Source: Armatimonadota bacterium (GTDB lineage Bacteria; Sysuimicrobiota; Sysuimicrobiia; Sysuimicrobiales; Humicultoraceae). From it: a stretch of DNA of 64,000 nt. The position numbers and the translations under genes were made by a program. Below the pieces are notes generated by a model. It had not been told where the DNA came from. It did not search any database and was given only the letters and a program-made list of their open reading frames with translations. The number at the start of each line of letters is the position of its first letter. Position 1 is the stretch's first letter. Shown here piece by piece: positions 16,744 through 23,552 of this stretch. Where the stretch lies: NCBI GenBank assembly GCA_016869025.1, contig VGFA01000005.1:1-64000 (forward strand). Reading direction: 5' to 3'.

Positions 16744-17717
16744 CTGACTTCTGTGGTAAGATAGGCGTTCATCAGGAGCAACTGGACAAGCTAACCGCGG
16801 AAGTGCTGGCATCTCTGAAACACGTTGGGAAGCTCTGTCCGACTTGCGCAGCGGAAAACAGCGCCGATTCCCGGTTCTGTGCGAAATGCGGGGCAAACCT
16901 CGATGTCCCTGGACAGGACATTCAGGTCAGGTTTGACATTCCCCAGAAGGGAATCACCATAGAGTTTGCCGAGTCGTCGGCTGCATCATTTCCCAAGGCG
17001 CTTGAGTTGGCGAAGACGACGATCGGATACCAGACATGTCAGAAGAACAAGAAGACCTGGCATTTTGCCACATACCCTTCCGGCGAGTTGGCCGATGCCT
17101 TGCCACTAGCGGGCGCGCTTTCCGGCATCAGGAATCGTGTACTGTACATCGACGGACAGGAACAACAGTGGGATGAGGTCTTTGGTTTCACTTGGTGCGC
17201 CGCACAGAGAGCCTCCGCATATAGACCGGCGGAATACTGTTTCGGCAAAGATGAAAACCGTCTTAACCCGTGGGGATGCAAACAGGCTCGAATGAACTGG
17301 ACGGAGTGGGCCGATTGGTTCTGTTATGGTAAGTGGGAGAAGTCGGGCTTCATCGGTTCGAAGGTTCAGTGGAGATACGACAAAGACAGAATCCGGCACG
17401 AATTGGCGACCAATCTACACCGGTGTCGTCATTGCCCCCACCTGAACGCAAGTCTACCCGAAGCCGTGCTCCGGCACCTGCCAGATGTGGTTGTGCCCGG
17501 CACAGACAAGAACTGGGACTATCATCAGACGTACGAAGAAGTTCCGGGGGCTATCAAGATCGTCCGGAAGGAGCAATCTGAAGGATTCACCTTCAGTGAC
17601 GAGTTCTGGGCCGACGGAGTACGGCCCAAGGGGCTCAGTGCGTTGGCTGACATACTTGCGAAGGCATTCCATGATGCAGGAATTGATCCCGAACTTGTCA
17701 GGATGTTGACAAAGTGA
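16647..17717 (+). CDS. TerB-like / zinc-ribbon cassette protein of unknown function (main part)
   Basis: 356 codons from a GTG that lacks a Shine-Dalgarno. Residues 1-60 form a TerB-like module (RVAYADSDLDSSEVQLVTDF). Residues 63-86 are a zinc ribbon, CPTC...CAKC, in LCPTCAAENSADSRFC. The rest is a Trp/Cys-rich domain (FTWCAAQRASAYRPAEYCFG, RCRHCP) that I do not recognise. Together with the fragment starting at 16468 it probably made one protein of about 415 residues. Shared TerB-like helices suggest a link to the exonuclease cassette next door. The stop lies 3 bases before the attC-like site, as is normal for cassettes. Confidence 0.72.
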   Translation: MGTFADQVKNLELVLRVAYADSDLDSSEVQLVTDFCGKIGVHQEQLDKLTAEVLASLKHVGKLCPTCAAENSADSRFCAKCGANLDVPGQDIQVRFDIPQKGITIEFAESSAASFPKALELAKTTIGYQTCQKNKKTWHFATYPSGELADALPLAGALSGIRNRVLYIDGQEQQWDEVFGFTWCAAQRASAYRPAEYCFGKDENRLNPWGCKQARMNWTEWADWFCYGKWEKSGFIGSKVQWRYDKDRIRHELATNLHRCRHCPHLNASLPEAVLRHLPDVVVPGTDKNWDYHQTYEEVPGAIKIVRKEQSEGFTFSDEFWADGVRPKGLSALADILAKAFHDAGIDPELVRMLTK

Positions 17718-17719
17718 CC

Positions 17720-17779
17720 GTCGGACAAAAGCATGCAGCGGACGGTGCTGCGCGCCGCCGCTGATGCTGAGCGTTGGGC
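17720..17779 (+). other. attC-like recombination site 2
   Basis: A 60-base palindrome ending in a perfect R' core, GTTGGGC (17773-17779). Arms AGCATGCAGCGGACGG and CCGCCGCTGATGCT pair with one extra base on one arm, the kind of unpaired base that sets strand choice in attC sites. The left core GTCGGAC is degenerate (4/7). It follows the stop of the preceding gene by 2 bases. Confidence 0.75.
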
Positions 17780-17856
17780 ATCACTCCTGTAATGCCGTAG
17801 AGCTGAGCGCCTACGACAGAGAATCAAACCTTTTGGGAGGATAACGCATACGCACA

Positions 17857-18357
17857 TTGGATGAACGAATGCAGGCGTTAGAGCGCCGTGTAGAAGCTCT
17901 TGAGCAGCACTTTCGCTCTTCGGGAGCCAGCTTCCCGGCAACTGCTCCGGTAAGCCTTGAAAAGGAAGCTCCCGCAGATCGAGCGCTAAGCCTCGTTAAG
18001 GTCGAGATTTCAAACAAGCGGTTTGATCCTTCAAATCCTGACATCGGAACCTACGAAGACCATATCTGGTTCGACTGCCACTTTGTTCCCGCCACCCTCT
18101 CAAAACGGACGCGTGCAATGAAGGGGACGATCGAGTTCTCAGATCACTTTGATGAGGTGAGATTTCGAATCCAAGTGACTGTCAACGAACCGCTAGAGCC
18201 AGGACGTCGCTTGACGCAGAAGGGGGTTGGTTTCGCCTATAACCAGTTCATGGAGGCCCATCAGTGGATGCTAGCCACGAAGGAGCAAGACATGAAATGC
18301 GCTTTGCGCCTCAGCAATGTTCTGTATGCCGATGGTGAAGCAGAGACTTTGCAGTGA
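17857..18357 (+). CDS. Cassette protein of unknown function with N-terminal coiled coil
   Basis: About 166 residues. An N-terminal heptad-like helix (ERMQALERRVEALEQHF) is followed by a beta-rich domain (LVKVEISNKRFDPSNPDIG, YEDHIWFDCHFVPATLSKRT, KGTIEFSDHFDEVRFRIQVT). No family is recognised; beta strands suggest an immunoglobulin-like or C2-like sandwich. The start used is the TTG at 17857. A better spaced Shine-Dalgarno (GGGAGG) points instead to an in-frame ATA at 17848, perhaps a decayed ATG. It ends 12 bases before the third attC-like site. Confidence 0.65.
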   Translation: MDERMQALERRVEALEQHFRSSGASFPATAPVSLEKEAPADRALSLVKVEISNKRFDPSNPDIGTYEDHIWFDCHFVPATLSKRTRAMKGTIEFSDHFDEVRFRIQVTVNEPLEPGRRLTQKGVGFAYNQFMEAHQWMLATKEQDMKCALRLSNVLYADGEAETLQ

Positions 18358-18369
18358 CGGCTCGGTGAT

Positions 18370-18427
18370 GCCTAACCCGCCATTGCAGCCGACGGCTTTC
18401 GGCCGCGGCTGAACTCCAACGTCAGGC
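18370..18427 (+). other. attC-like recombination site 3
   Basis: A 58-base site with a perfect R'' core GCCTAAC (18370-18376) and R' core GTCAGGC (18421-18427), complementary at 6 of 7 positions. Between them are the L arms CAGCCGACGGC and GCCGCGGCTG with the single extra base and short loop typical of attC. It is the clearest of the sites and marks the right end of the array; the gene beyond it (mgsA) is chromosomal in character. Confidence 0.82.
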
Positions 18428-18591
18428 GCCCGTGCATCCTGCCCTTAGGGGGGCGCATGCAGACCTCAAGGCGTGTTTCGCTACCTCGTGCACCTGCTCG
18501 GATGACCACAGGCAGGGCAAAGCGACAGAACCTGTGGTAACCTGCGAGACAACCGGGTTTGCGGCGATCGGAGAAAGGGCGGGGCGGGCGT

Positions 18592-19086
18592 ATGCCTCAC
18601 AAGAGGGTCGTCATGGTGCCGGACAAGAAGATCGCGCTGGTGGCTCACGACAACAAGAAGCGCGAGCTTCTGGAGTGGGCCAAGTTCAATCGAGATCTTC
18701 TCGCCCATCACGAGATCTGGGCCACCGGCACAACCGGCGAGATCCTTGAGCAGCAACTCGGCTTTCCAATCCACAAGCTGCAGAGTGGACCGTTGGGCGG
18801 AGACCAGCAGATCGGGGCCAAGATCGCCTGCAACGAGATCGACTTCCTAATCTTCTTCTGGGACCCGTTGGAGCCGCAACCGCATGATCCGGATGTGAAG
18901 GCGCTGTTGCGCATGGCGGTGGTCTGGAACATCCCGATCGCGTGCAACCGGGCATCGGCGGATTTCATGATCTCGTCGCCGTTGATGGACGGGGAGTATC
19001 ATCGTCTGGTGCCCGACTACCAGGAGTATCGAAAGCGAAGGCTTGGCAGAGGCAAGGGCGCGGGCCGCGGCGAGGACAAGGTGTAG
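18592..19086 (+). CDS. mgsA: Methylglyoxal synthase
   Basis: 164 residues. It converts dihydroxyacetone phosphate to methylglyoxal and phosphate, a bypass of lower glycolysis in the cytoplasm. The family motifs are plain: [44 protein letters not shown] with the catalytic Asp, [20 protein letters not shown] with the active-site His, and VPDYQEYR at the C terminus. The ATG at 18592 is used; an ATG at 18613 is also possible. The C-terminal tail is basic. It sits immediately right of the cassette array. Confidence 0.95.
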   Translation: MPHKRVVMVPDKKIALVAHDNKKRELLEWAKFNRDLLAHHEIWATGTTGEILEQQLGFPIHKLQSGPLGGDQQIGAKIACNEIDFLIFFWDPLEPQPHDPDVKALLRMAVVWNIPIACNRASADFMISSPLMDGEYHRLVPDYQEYRKRRLGRGKGAGRGEDKV

Positions 19087-19108
19087 GGGGGCGGCTCCGT
19101 TCGGGATC

Positions 19109-19525
19109 ATGCTCATGAGGGAGATCCTGCTTACGGGATCATGGTTCATCAGGGCTCCGAGAGAGAAGGTCTACTCGGTGATCTCGGACTTCGAGGCCAT
19201 GCCGGTCAACTTCCCCAAGGTCGCGAGGGCGATGCGCATCACGGAGCGCGACGGAAGTCGCCTCACGATCCATGCAAGGGCTGCGTCGTTTGGCTCGGTG
19301 TTCCCTGAAGTGAACGTCAACGAGACGCTTGGGACATCGGGACACGAGGAGTTCCTGCTGCGAGATGTCCCCGGGGGCACCCGTATCGACTACTCATATC
19401 GGGTCACGATCCGGCCTGTCTGGCTTCGGGTACTGGCCGGGCCTTTGATACGATGGTTCGGGCTGCCCTTCTGGAAGCGGGCGTTCATAGACGTGCTCAG
19501 GGCAAGGCTGGAGGGGGATTCATGA
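19109..19525 (+). CDS. SRPBCC-fold protein (polyketide cyclase/RatA-like)
   Basis: About 138 residues with the START/SRPBCC pattern of one helix and a curved sheet closed by a C-terminal helix: GSWFIRAPREKVYSVISDFE at the start and GTRIDYSYRVTIRP in the sheet. Such proteins bind lipids or polycyclic ligands, or in RatA the ribosome. The function here is unassigned. Its TGA overlaps the ATG of the following nitroreductase (ATGA), so the two are translationally coupled. Confidence 0.7.
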   Translation: MLMREILLTGSWFIRAPREKVYSVISDFEAMPVNFPKVARAMRITERDGSRLTIHARAASFGSVFPEVNVNETLGTSGHEEFLLRDVPGGTRIDYSYRVTIRPVWLRVLAGPLIRWFGLPFWKRAFIDVLRARLEGDS

Positions 19526-20187
19526 CGACGGATTGCGCCGGTCTGTCGATGCCGATCGGCGAGGCCATGGAGACGCAGCGGGCGATCCGCCGCCTGAAGG
19601 CGGATCCGGTTGACGATGCGCTGGTCCTTCGGCTGATTGAGCTGGCGCTACGGGCGCCGACCGGGAGCAACGCGCAGAGCTGGGAGTTCATCGTGGTGAA
19701 GGACCCCGGCAAGAAGAAGGCTCTCGCCCGCCTCAACCGGCAGGCATGGGGAATCTACAACAGGGTCGCGCGGTGGGCCAAGCGGCATGACCCGAAGAAA
19801 CGCAAGATCCGGGACGCCGTCCAGTGGCAGGCGGATCACTTCGAGGAGACCCCGGTCATCGTCGTAGCCTGCCTGAAGGGACACTACACCCCCTTCTTCC
19901 ACCTCGCCGTCACGAGCTACTTCGGCTCGATCTTCCCCGCGGTGCAGAACCTGCTCCTGGCCGCGCGCGCCGTGAACCTCGGCGCGGTCCTCATCACGAT
20001 CCCCCTGTGGAACCTCGTGGCTGTTCGCAGAATCCTCGGCCTCCCCTGGAGCATCACGCCCTGCGCGGTGATTCCGCTAGGCTGGCCCGTTGGCCGCTAC
20101 GGTCCCACGACGCGGCGGCCCGTGCACGAAGTGGTCTCATTCGATCGGTTCGGGAACCGGCCGGCCCCTGGCAACGTGCTGCGCTGA
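19522..20187 (+). CDS. Nitroreductase-family protein
   Basis: 221 residues of the FMN-dependent nitroreductase fold: an N-terminal TQRAIRRLKADPVDD segment with the arginines that contact FMN phosphate, APTGSNAQSWEFIVV with the FMN-contacting Ser/Asn, and AARAVNLGAVLITIPLWN with the GxGxxL-like segment common in the family. It is probably a cytoplasmic NAD(P)H oxidoreductase; the substrate is unknown. A strong Shine-Dalgarno (GGAGGGGG) precedes the ATG. The 3' end overlaps the convergent HD gene by about 50 bases. Confidence 0.85.
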   Translation: MTTDCAGLSMPIGEAMETQRAIRRLKADPVDDALVLRLIELALRAPTGSNAQSWEFIVVKDPGKKKALARLNRQAWGIYNRVARWAKRHDPKKRKIRDAVQWQADHFEETPVIVVACLKGHYTPFFHLAVTSYFGSIFPAVQNLLLAARAVNLGAVLITIPLWNLVAVRRILGLPWSITPCAVIPLGWPVGRYGPTTRRPVHEVVSFDRFGNRPAPGNVLR

Positions 20188-20790
20188 GAACCGGGCGTTC
20201 GCCAGGCGATCGGCGTCCAAGAGGATTCTGAACTCGAGCGCATCAATGTCGCGGGCCGAGTGGAGGGCGCCGATGATGCGCAGGATGTGCCCGGTGCGGT
20301 CGGCGTCCACCCCCAGGCGTTCAAGGATGGGACGGACGATGGACGACCCTTCGGGTTCGACATCGTGGAGAACCGCTGCCGCGCGCACTACCAGCGGGTC
20401 GCCACCTTCGGCGACAAGCATCCGCTCGGCGTAGTCGAGCACGGCCAGGGCATGGCGTACCCGGTCCCGGTCGTCGCCCAGGACGGCGCGCATCTCGCGG
20501 ATGAGGGCGTCGGCAAGCGCCTCTCCCGCGTCGCCGGACGGCTGTCCAATACACTTCGCCGCAAACTGGCACCACTGAGCGCAGCCAAGGTCGAACCGCG
20601 GGTTCGATACGATCCGGCCGCACGAGTGGCAGCGGCGGCGCAGGTCGTCCTTCCAGAACTCCAGGGGCTCGCCGCAGCACGAGCACGGCAGCTCGAAGAC
20701 ATCCGTCGCCTTCCAGAACCGCTTGTCTTGGCCCGGGCACTGGCTCGTGATCACGCTGCGATCGTAGGGCTGGGAAGCGCGGGAAGGCAT
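20137..20790 (-). CDS. HD-domain protein with N-terminal zinc-ribbon
   Basis: About 217 residues. The N-terminal part has CSCCGEPLEFWKDDLRRRC with HSCG: two CxxC knuckles that fit a zinc ribbon. The second half is a metal-dependent HD phosphohydrolase (VRHALAVLDYAERML, then VVRAAAVLHDVEPEGSS with the HD pair, and a late DADRLAN). This fits the small HD family acting on nucleotides. I chose the ATG at 20790; a GTG two codons upstream is equivalent. No partner genes are evident. Confidence 0.75.
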   Translation of the reverse strand: MPSRASQPYDRSVITSQCPGQDKRFWKATDVFELPCSCCGEPLEFWKDDLRRRCHSCGRIVSNPRFDLGCAQWCQFAAKCIGQPSGDAGEALADALIREMRAVLGDDRDRVRHALAVLDYAERMLVAEGGDPLVVRAAAVLHDVEPEGSSIVRPILERLGVDADRTGHILRIIGALHSARDIDALEFRILLDADRLANARFSAQHVARGRPVPEPIE

Positions 20791-20846
20791 TGACACAAGT
20801 CAAGAACGGGCAATGCCAGGCCGGTTTCGGGGTGGCGCGTGACGTC

Positions 20847-20875
20847 TTGACGTTATAGCGCTATGGTGCTAAATT
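20847..20875 (+). promoter_or_regulatory. Promoter and operator of the RHH/RelE pair
   Basis: TTGACG (20847-20852), a 17-base spacer and TAAATT (20870-20875) lie just before the antitoxin gene. The perfect palindrome ATAGCGCTAT (20855-20864) lies inside the spacer, where a ribbon-helix-helix antitoxin would block RNA polymerase. Confidence 0.65.
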
Positions 20876-20896
20876 TGGTATTGGAGGACGAAGCCC

Positions 20897-21130
20897 ATGG
20901 GCGATGCTGCAACTCGTTCCACAATCTACTTCAAACCAGACCTGCATCGGGCGCTGCGGTTCAAGTCCGCGCACACCCGCCGCTCTCTCTCCGATTTGGT
21001 GAATGAGGCGGTCCGGCAAGCCCTACTGGAGGACCAAGAAGACTTGGCCGCATTCGAGGAACGCGGGAACGAGCCGTTGCTCAGCTATGAGGATCTGCTG
21101 AAGCATCTCAAGAAGTATGGCAAGATATAG
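20897..21130 (+). CDS. Ribbon-helix-helix (CopG-like) antitoxin
   Basis: 77 residues. The N-terminal strand-helix-helix (TRSTIYFKPDLHRALRFKSA, then RRSLSDLVNEAVRQALL) is a classic RHH DNA-binding dimer; the C-terminal acidic tail ending LLSYEDLLKHLKKYGKI would wrap the toxin. It overlaps the toxin gene by 14 bases. GGAGG lies 9 bases before the ATG. It should autoregulate through the palindrome at 20855. Confidence 0.9.
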   Translation: MGDAATRSTIYFKPDLHRALRFKSAHTRRSLSDLVNEAVRQALLEDQEDLAAFEERGNEPLLSYEDLLKHLKKYGKI

Positions 21131-21380
21131 CGTCGTCTTCCGCAGGTCCGTCACCCACGACCTACGCAAGGTCTCGAAGAGCGACATCCAGAGAATCCTG
21201 GTCGCGGTTGATTCATTGTCGAAGGAGCCCCGGCACGCGAGGGCCGAGAAGTTATCAGGACAAGACAAGTACCGAGTGCGGCAGGGCAACTATCGGATCC
21301 TCTACGAGATCAACGACGAAGAGGAAATCGTAGTAATAGTGAGGATCGGGCATCGCAGAGATGCGTACCGGCGCAGGTAA
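21117..21380 (+). CDS. RelE/ParE-superfamily toxin
   Basis: 87 residues with the RelE mRNA-interferase fold: YSVVFRRSVTHDLRKVSKSD at the start, AEKLSGQDKYRVRQGNYRIL in the middle (the basic stretch that contacts RNA) and VVIVRIGHRRDAYR at the end. RelE toxins cut mRNA in the ribosomal A site. It is paired with the RHH antitoxin just upstream; a type II toxin-antitoxin module is the safe reading. Confidence 0.9.
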   Translation: MARYSVVFRRSVTHDLRKVSKSDIQRILVAVDSLSKEPRHARAEKLSGQDKYRVRQGNYRILYEINDEEEIVVIVRIGHRRDAYRRR

Positions 21381-21503
21381 CGCCCAGGCTGCCCACGGAG
21401 GGGACTCCTGCCCCCTGTCGTAATATCACAACAGACGCTCGATATTCTCGGGCTCTAACGCCCGTCCCAGAAACCGCTCGCATAACCCGGAGGTGCGTCG
21501 TAG

Positions 21504-22289
21504 ATGTTCACCAACCCCCTCAAGTCGCGCCTGGCACAGGGCCTGCCCGCCGTGGGCCACTGGATCAGCATCCCTTCGCCGTCGGTCGTTGAGCTGCTGG
21601 CCGCCTTCGAGATGGACTGGCTGCTGCTCGACATGGAGCATGGCCCGGCCAACACCGAGACAGTAGAAGACCTGCTGCGGGCCATGAAGGGTACGGGCGT
21701 CACCCCGCTCGTGCGGGTCGTCGCCAACGATGTGGGGGTCATCAAGCAGGCGCTGGACCGCGGGGCCTACGGGGTGATCGTCCCGCTGGTGAACACGCCC
21801 GAGCAGGCGCAGGCGGCCGTAGCCGCGGCCAAGTATCCGCCGGAGGGGATACGCGGGGTGGCGGGCAGCCGGGTCAACCGCTTCGGCGCCGATCTGCCGG
21901 ACTACTTCGCCCGGTGGAACAGCCAGGTGGTCGTAATATGCCAGATAGAGACGACCGAGGCGCTGGCGAGCGTGAACGAGATCGCCGCGACCCCGGGCGT
22001 GGACGTGCTCTTCGTGGGCCCCAACGACCTTTCCGCGAACCTCGGCTGCTTCCGCCAGTTCGACAATCCGGAGTTCAAGGCCGCGGTCGAGCGCGTCCTG
22101 GCCGCGACACGGCGACACGGGATCGCGGCGGGCTACATGGCCTCGAACGCCGAGGAGGCTCTGGAGCGTCTGGCCCAGGGGTTCCGGTTCGTGGCGGCCG
22201 GGAGCGATACGCGGCTGCTGTCCGGCGCGGCCGCGGCTACCTACGCGAAGATCAGGGCAGGGCTGGCTGAGAAGGCGAAGGCCCCCTAG
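21504..22289 (+). CDS. HpcH/HpaI-family aldolase
   Basis: 261 residues; a TIM-barrel class II pyruvate aldolase. Motifs are WLLLDMEHGPANTETVEDLL near residue 40, GAYGVIVPLVNT, CQIETTEALASVNEIAATPG with the metal-binding Glu, and DVLFVGPNDLSANLG with the second metal ligand. Members cleave 4-hydroxy-2-oxoacids such as 4-hydroxy-2-oxoheptanedioate or 2-dehydro-3-deoxy sugars acids to pyruvate plus an aldehyde. It ends convergently with the next gene on a shared CTAG. Confidence 0.9.
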   Translation: MFTNPLKSRLAQGLPAVGHWISIPSPSVVELLAAFEMDWLLLDMEHGPANTETVEDLLRAMKGTGVTPLVRVVANDVGVIKQALDRGAYGVIVPLVNTPEQAQAAVAAAKYPPEGIRGVAGSRVNRFGADLPDYFARWNSQVVVICQIETTEALASVNEIAATPGVDVLFVGPNDLSANLGCFRQFDNPEFKAAVERVLAATRRHGIAAGYMASNAEEALERLAQGFRFVAAGSDTRLLSGAAAATYAKIRAGLAEKAKAP

Positions 22290-23506
22290 ACGATCACCTC
22301 GCCCGGCCGCTCTGCATCCACGAGCGGCAGGCTCGTGGGCACCAGGTCGGTGTACTTCATCCCGGCGCCGGTCAGCAGGAGCAGCACGCGATCACGAGGT
22401 GCGACGGCGCCGCAACCGATCAACTTGGGCAGCGCGGCCACGGTGGCCGCTGCCTCGGGCGCGGCGAAGACCCCCTCTGCCGAGGCCAACTCGCGCATCG
22501 CTGCCAGCATCTCTTCGTCGGCAACAGCGAGTGCCGTGCCGCCGCTTTGGCGTATCACCTGCAGCATCAGGTAGTCTCCGATCGCAACCGGCACGCGCAG
22601 CCCTGAGGCGACCGTCTGCGCGTTCTCGAAGGGCTCAGCGTGGTCCTTGCCTTCCAGATGGGCGCGCACGATCGGCGCGCATCCCGCGGCCTGCACCGCG
22701 ACCATGCGCGGCCGGCGCGCCCCGATCCAGCCGAGCGCCTCCATCTCCTCGAGCGCCTTCCAGATGCCCACCAGGCCGGTCCCTCCGCCGGCCGGGTAGA
22801 CGATGACATCCGAAAGATCCCAGGCCATGGCCTCGGCGATCTCGTAGCCCATGGTCTTCTTGCCCTCGACCCGGTACGGCTCCCGCAGGGTGGACACGTC
22901 GAACCAACCGCGCTCAGGCGCAAGCGCCCGCAGCACACGTCCGGCGTCGTTGATCAGCCCCTGGATGGCGTACGCGCGGGCGCCGTAGATGGCGCACTCC
23001 GCCTGGTTGATCGCCGGGGTATCCTGGGGCATGACGGTGTAGGCGTCCAGGCCTCCGCGCGCAGCGTACGCGGCCAGCGCCGATCCGGCGTTGCCGGCCG
23101 TGGGAACTGACAGCGCGCGCACGCCCAGCTCGCGCGCCCTCGAGACCGCGGCTGAGAGGCCGCGCGCCTTGAAGGTGCCGGTGGGGTTCTTGCCTTCGTC
23201 CTTGAGGAGCAGCGTCTCAAGGCCGTAGCGCCGGGCCAGGCGCGGCGCCTCGAGCAGCGGGGTCATCCCCTCGCCCAGACTCAGCACATTCCCGGGGTCG
23301 CGGACCGGCAGCACCTCGTGGTAGCGCCACATGTCCGGCCGCCGCCCCTGCAGCGCCTCGCGCGTGAGCGTCCGTGCCGCGGCGTCCAGATCGTAGCGGG
23401 CATAGAGCACCTTGCCGCACTCTGGGCAGACGCCCAGGAGTTGATCGGCGTCGAACCTCTGGTGGCAGGCGGTACACTCGAGATGTGAAAGGAAACTGTA
23501 GGCCAT
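22286..23506 (-). CDS. Threonine synthase-like PLP enzyme
   Basis: 406 residues. It begins with a zinc-ribbon (CTACHQRFDADQLLGVCPEC), then a fold-type II PLP domain with the Schiff-base Lys in NPTGTFKARG, the phosphate-binding PAGGGTGLVG loop and a C-terminal GAGMKYTDL. Threonine synthase turns O-phosphohomoserine into threonine; the zinc-ribbon form is common in bacteria and archaea. It is the last gene of the LhgO / M19 peptidase operon. The ATG at 23506 gives the expected N terminus (MAYSFLSHLECTAC). Confidence 0.85.
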   Translation of the reverse strand: MAYSFLSHLECTACHQRFDADQLLGVCPECGKVLYARYDLDAAARTLTREALQGRRPDMWRYHEVLPVRDPGNVLSLGEGMTPLLEAPRLARRYGLETLLLKDEGKNPTGTFKARGLSAAVSRARELGVRALSVPTAGNAGSALAAYAARGGLDAYTVMPQDTPAINQAECAIYGARAYAIQGLINDAGRVLRALAPERGWFDVSTLREPYRVEGKKTMGYEIAEAMAWDLSDVIVYPAGGGTGLVGIWKALEEMEALGWIGARRPRMVAVQAAGCAPIVRAHLEGKDHAEPFENAQTVASGLRVPVAIGDYLMLQVIRQSGGTALAVADEEMLAAMRELASAEGVFAAPEAAATVAALPKLIGCGAVAPRDRVLLLLTGAGMKYTDLVPTSLPLVDAERPGEVIV

Positions 23507-23552
23507 GTGCGACTCCCCGTGGCGGCGCTGGCTCCCGGCCCGGCCGCCAGCG

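Larger units (their letters stand above)
14986..18427 (+). mobile_element. Integron gene-cassette array without integrase (CALIN)
   Basis: Three consecutive units each hold one gene (or broken gene) on the same strand, a very short 5' region, and an imperfect palindrome immediately after the stop codon that reads as an attC site (16355-16452, 17720-17779, 18370-18427). Base composition is visibly less G+C-rich than on either side, and the genes have no relatives among their neighbours. No tyrosine-recombinase gene of IntI type is seen in the window, which fits a CALIN cluster mobilised in trans. Confidence 0.75.
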
